A DNA stretch of 25,738 bases from assembly GCA_031549965.1 (NCBI GenBank), contig JAVBPB010000033.1, forward strand, positions 1 to 25,738, given 5' to 3'. The translations under genes and the position numbers were made by a program. This document shows, one piece after another, positions 24,253 to 25,738 of this stretch (positions are counted from its first letter, which is position 1; every line of letters begins with the position of its first letter). The notes under the pieces are model-generated. The model saw nothing but the letters and a program-made list of their open reading frames with translations, was not told the DNA's origin and ran no database searches. This stretch comes from JAVBPB01 sp031549965 (lineage in GTDB: Bacteria; Bacillota; Clostridia; Lachnospirales; Lachnospiraceae).

Positions 24253-25349
24253 TTAGAATAAATTTGCTATTTTTTTCATTTCATTTGCTTTAGTGTCAGG
24301 TAAAACATGAGCATATAAATCCATTGTCATTGCAAGGGTACTATGTCCTAAAATTTCTTGCATTACTTTAGGTGCCATTCCGTTTTTGTTTTTTCATCTT
24401 TATTTATTAAATTTATAATTTTATTAATATTACGAAATAAAGATGTGGATGTTACTGGTTTTCCTGTTTCTGATGTAAATACTAAATTCTCTAATCCGAT
24501 ATTAGGTTGCCACATATCGCCTAATGCTAACTTTAATTTTTTTTGCTCTATTCTTTGATTTTTTAATATTTGAACAATGCCGTCAAGCATTGGTATTTCT
24601 CGCTCACTTGTCATTGTCTTTGGAGTGTCCTTTACATGTCCTTTTTCAGCAAAGTGTTTTAGAGTTCCTTTGACATAAATCAAGTCATTTTTAAAGCCTA
24701 TGTTATCCCATTCTAAGGCTCTAAGCTCTCCACTTCTCATTCCAGTAAATAAAGCCACTTTGTAAAGATTATAGTTTCTGCTGCCCTCTGCATATTGTAA
24801 AAATAAGTTTTGTTCATTTAGTGATAATACCCTACGTTCTATTTTCTTCTTTTCCCTTGGTAGTGTAGTCATTTCCACAGGATTTTTTTGTACGATACCA
24901 TTCTTATATGCCTGTTTATACATACTATTTATAATTATGCTAACCAGTTCTATAGTAGCCTTCGAATATTCTTTTTTCACCAATTCATTATATAACTTTT
25001 GGATCTGCTCTGGTCTTAAATCTTTAAGTTTTTTCTTACCAAGGGTTGGTAAAATATAATAATTAAAACAATCCTTATAGCTTACAATTGTACCTTGCTT
25101 GACACTATTCATTTTATATTCGTTAATCCATGTATTAAACCATGATTCTATCGTGATATTTTCTTCTTTTGCAAATACACCATGTTCAACTTCATACTGC
25201 AGGTCGTTTAATTTCTTTTTTAAAGTCTTTAAATCCCTGTCATATAATGTATAGGTTTCACCTTGATAAGTGAATCTACCCATATATCGCCCATCATTAC
25301 GAAGTGTTATTCCTTTTGGTAATTGTTTACCATTTTTATCTACTGCCAT
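24253..25349 (-). pseudogene. int: Tyrosine recombinase (phage/ICE integrase), inactivated by internal deletion and frameshift
   Basis: Site-specific integrase related to those of Tn916-like and phage elements. The first 328 codons (25349-24363) give an N-terminal arm-binding domain (GKQLPKGITLRNDGRYMGRF), a SAM-like core-binding domain (about 65-150) and a catalytic domain with the first catalytic Arg in FTGMRSGELRALEW and the Lys region TMTSEREIPML. They end abnormally at DEKTKTEWHLK. In the next frame from about 24385 the normal C-terminus resumes, NGMAPKVMQEILGHSTLAMT, with the catalytic Tyr in DLYAHVLPDTK, ending at TAA 24255-24253. The HxLRHTFATR segment, which supplies a catalytic His and Arg, is missing. 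A small out-of-frame deletion explains this. Strong GGAG start site. Confidence 0.9.
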
Positions 25350-25395
25350 CCTAACAACTCCTTTCCCTGTAAGATAGAATCATATAGTTTATCCC

Positions 25396-25647
25396 TTATA
25401 GGGTTGTATTTTCTTTTGATATTAACTTATTGTTTTCCTCAATAAAATTAATTATATCTGATACCATGTTTACACCCAATTTATACAAAGGTGTGTCTTC
25501 TTTTCCAGTTGGTAATAACCTTGCTGACCTTACCAGTTCTGCCCAATCATCATCATTTTCTGGTTGGTAATTTTGTTTGAGAAAATTCCATAGGTTGGTA
25601 AACAGCTCACTGACTTCTTTTTTATCATTTTCATTAATTTGCTTCAT
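25396..25647 (-). CDS. Small hypothetical protein of the mobile element
   Basis: An 83-residue acidic, helix-rich protein (NENDKKEVSELFTNLWNF, then DWAELVRSARLL) with no motif I recognise. It lies 46 bases upstream of the integrase gene in the same direction, a position where phages and conjugative elements often carry small accessory or excisionase genes, but no helix-turn-helix is evident. The ribosome site is weak (AAGG, 6 bases before ATG 25647), and its start overlaps the end of the preceding frame, suggesting coupling. Confidence 0.6.
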   Translation of the reverse strand: MKQINENDKKEVSELFTNLWNFLKQNYQPENDDDWAELVRSARLLPTGKEDTPLYKLGVNMVSDIINFIEENNKLISKENTTL

Positions 25648-25738
25648 TTGATACCTTAATGCTTTCTTTTCTTAATACACTTATCTTATCAATTAATCTA
25701 CAAAATATATCTGTTCTTTGGGTACTGTTCTTGTATTC
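25634..25738 (-). CDS. Partial 3' end of a gene entering from beyond the window
   Basis: From the window edge an open frame of 34 codons ends at TAA 25636-25634 and overlaps the next gene by 14 bases. Its residues (KNSTQRTDIFCRLIDKISVL and a short tail) are charged and helical-looking. Gene-like overlap supports it, but with so little sequence the product cannot be named. Confidence 0.4.
   Translation of the reverse strand, partial: EYKNSTQRTDIFCRLIDKISVLRKESIKVSNEAN

Noticed and set aside
1..25738. tRNA, rRNA genes or CRISPR arrays
   Set aside because: I saw no cloverleaf-like segment with a T-loop GGTTCRA box, no rRNA signature and no regularly spaced repeats with unique spacers.

Overview
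This AT-rich window looks like the chromosome of a low-GC Firmicute, most likely a Clostridia/Tissierellia-type anaerobe. The signs are strong AGGAGG-type ribosome binding sites, several TTG/GTG starts, clostridial small families (DUF2164-like, DUF6514-like, DUF6612-like), a cobalamin-dependent methionine synthase without a reactivation domain, and a Csp-like subtilase of the kind found in spore formers. The genus cannot be fixed from sequence alone. Almost every gene is on the minus strand. The one clear plus-strand gene is a zinc-dependent phospholipase C family protein at 9448-10470.

Layout, left to right. Positions 1-253 hold an incomplete copy of a palindromic repeat and the ilvC terminator. 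Positions 254-1881 hold ilvC and ilvN, transcribed from a strong promoter whose -35 box overlaps the stop codon of the next gene. Positions 1878-4757 hold a surface-polysaccharide cassette: two family 2 glycosyltransferases overlapping by 4 bases, then an LCP cell-wall ligase. Positions 4758-5063 hold a complete palindromic repeat. Positions 5064-9338 hold a two-gene methionine operon: a fused homocysteine methyltransferase/methylene-THF reductase, then a truncated-type MetH, with an ordinary promoter and no riboswitch. Positions 9448-10470 hold the plus-strand gene, whose stop overlaps that of trkH. Positions 10467-13318 hold the TrkA/TrkH potassium uptake pair. Positions 13383-15563 hold a lipoprotein and a modified HD-GYP protein, each with its own promoter. 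Positions 15635-16806 hold a YigZ/IMPACT protein and a DUF6514-like protein, with a solo repeat end and an 86-base inverted repeat nearby. Positions 16948-22496 hold a DUF2164 protein, then a tightly spaced run: Csp-like subtilase, TIM-barrel protein, zinc-ribbon protein and two aminotransferases. Positions 22596-23972 hold an unusual ClpX-like unfoldase. Positions 24186-25738 hold the edge of a decayed mobile element: a tyrosine integrase with an internal deletion, a small unknown protein and the end of another gene.

The most unusual item is the palindromic repeat. The complete copy (4805-5019) has 13-base terminal inverted repeats, a perfect 38-base subterminal inverted repeat and a perfect 14-base hairpin in its core. 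A second, partial copy lies in the opposite orientation at 24-176, so the pair brackets the ilv and polysaccharide genes. A solo terminus lies at 15635-15658. The reading frame through the core is not kept between copies while the pairing is, so this looks like a structured DNA/RNA element and not a gene. The second item is a ClpX paralog that keeps the zinc finger, ATPase motifs, pore loop and IGF ClpP-docking tripeptide but lacks the RKH substrate-entry loop.
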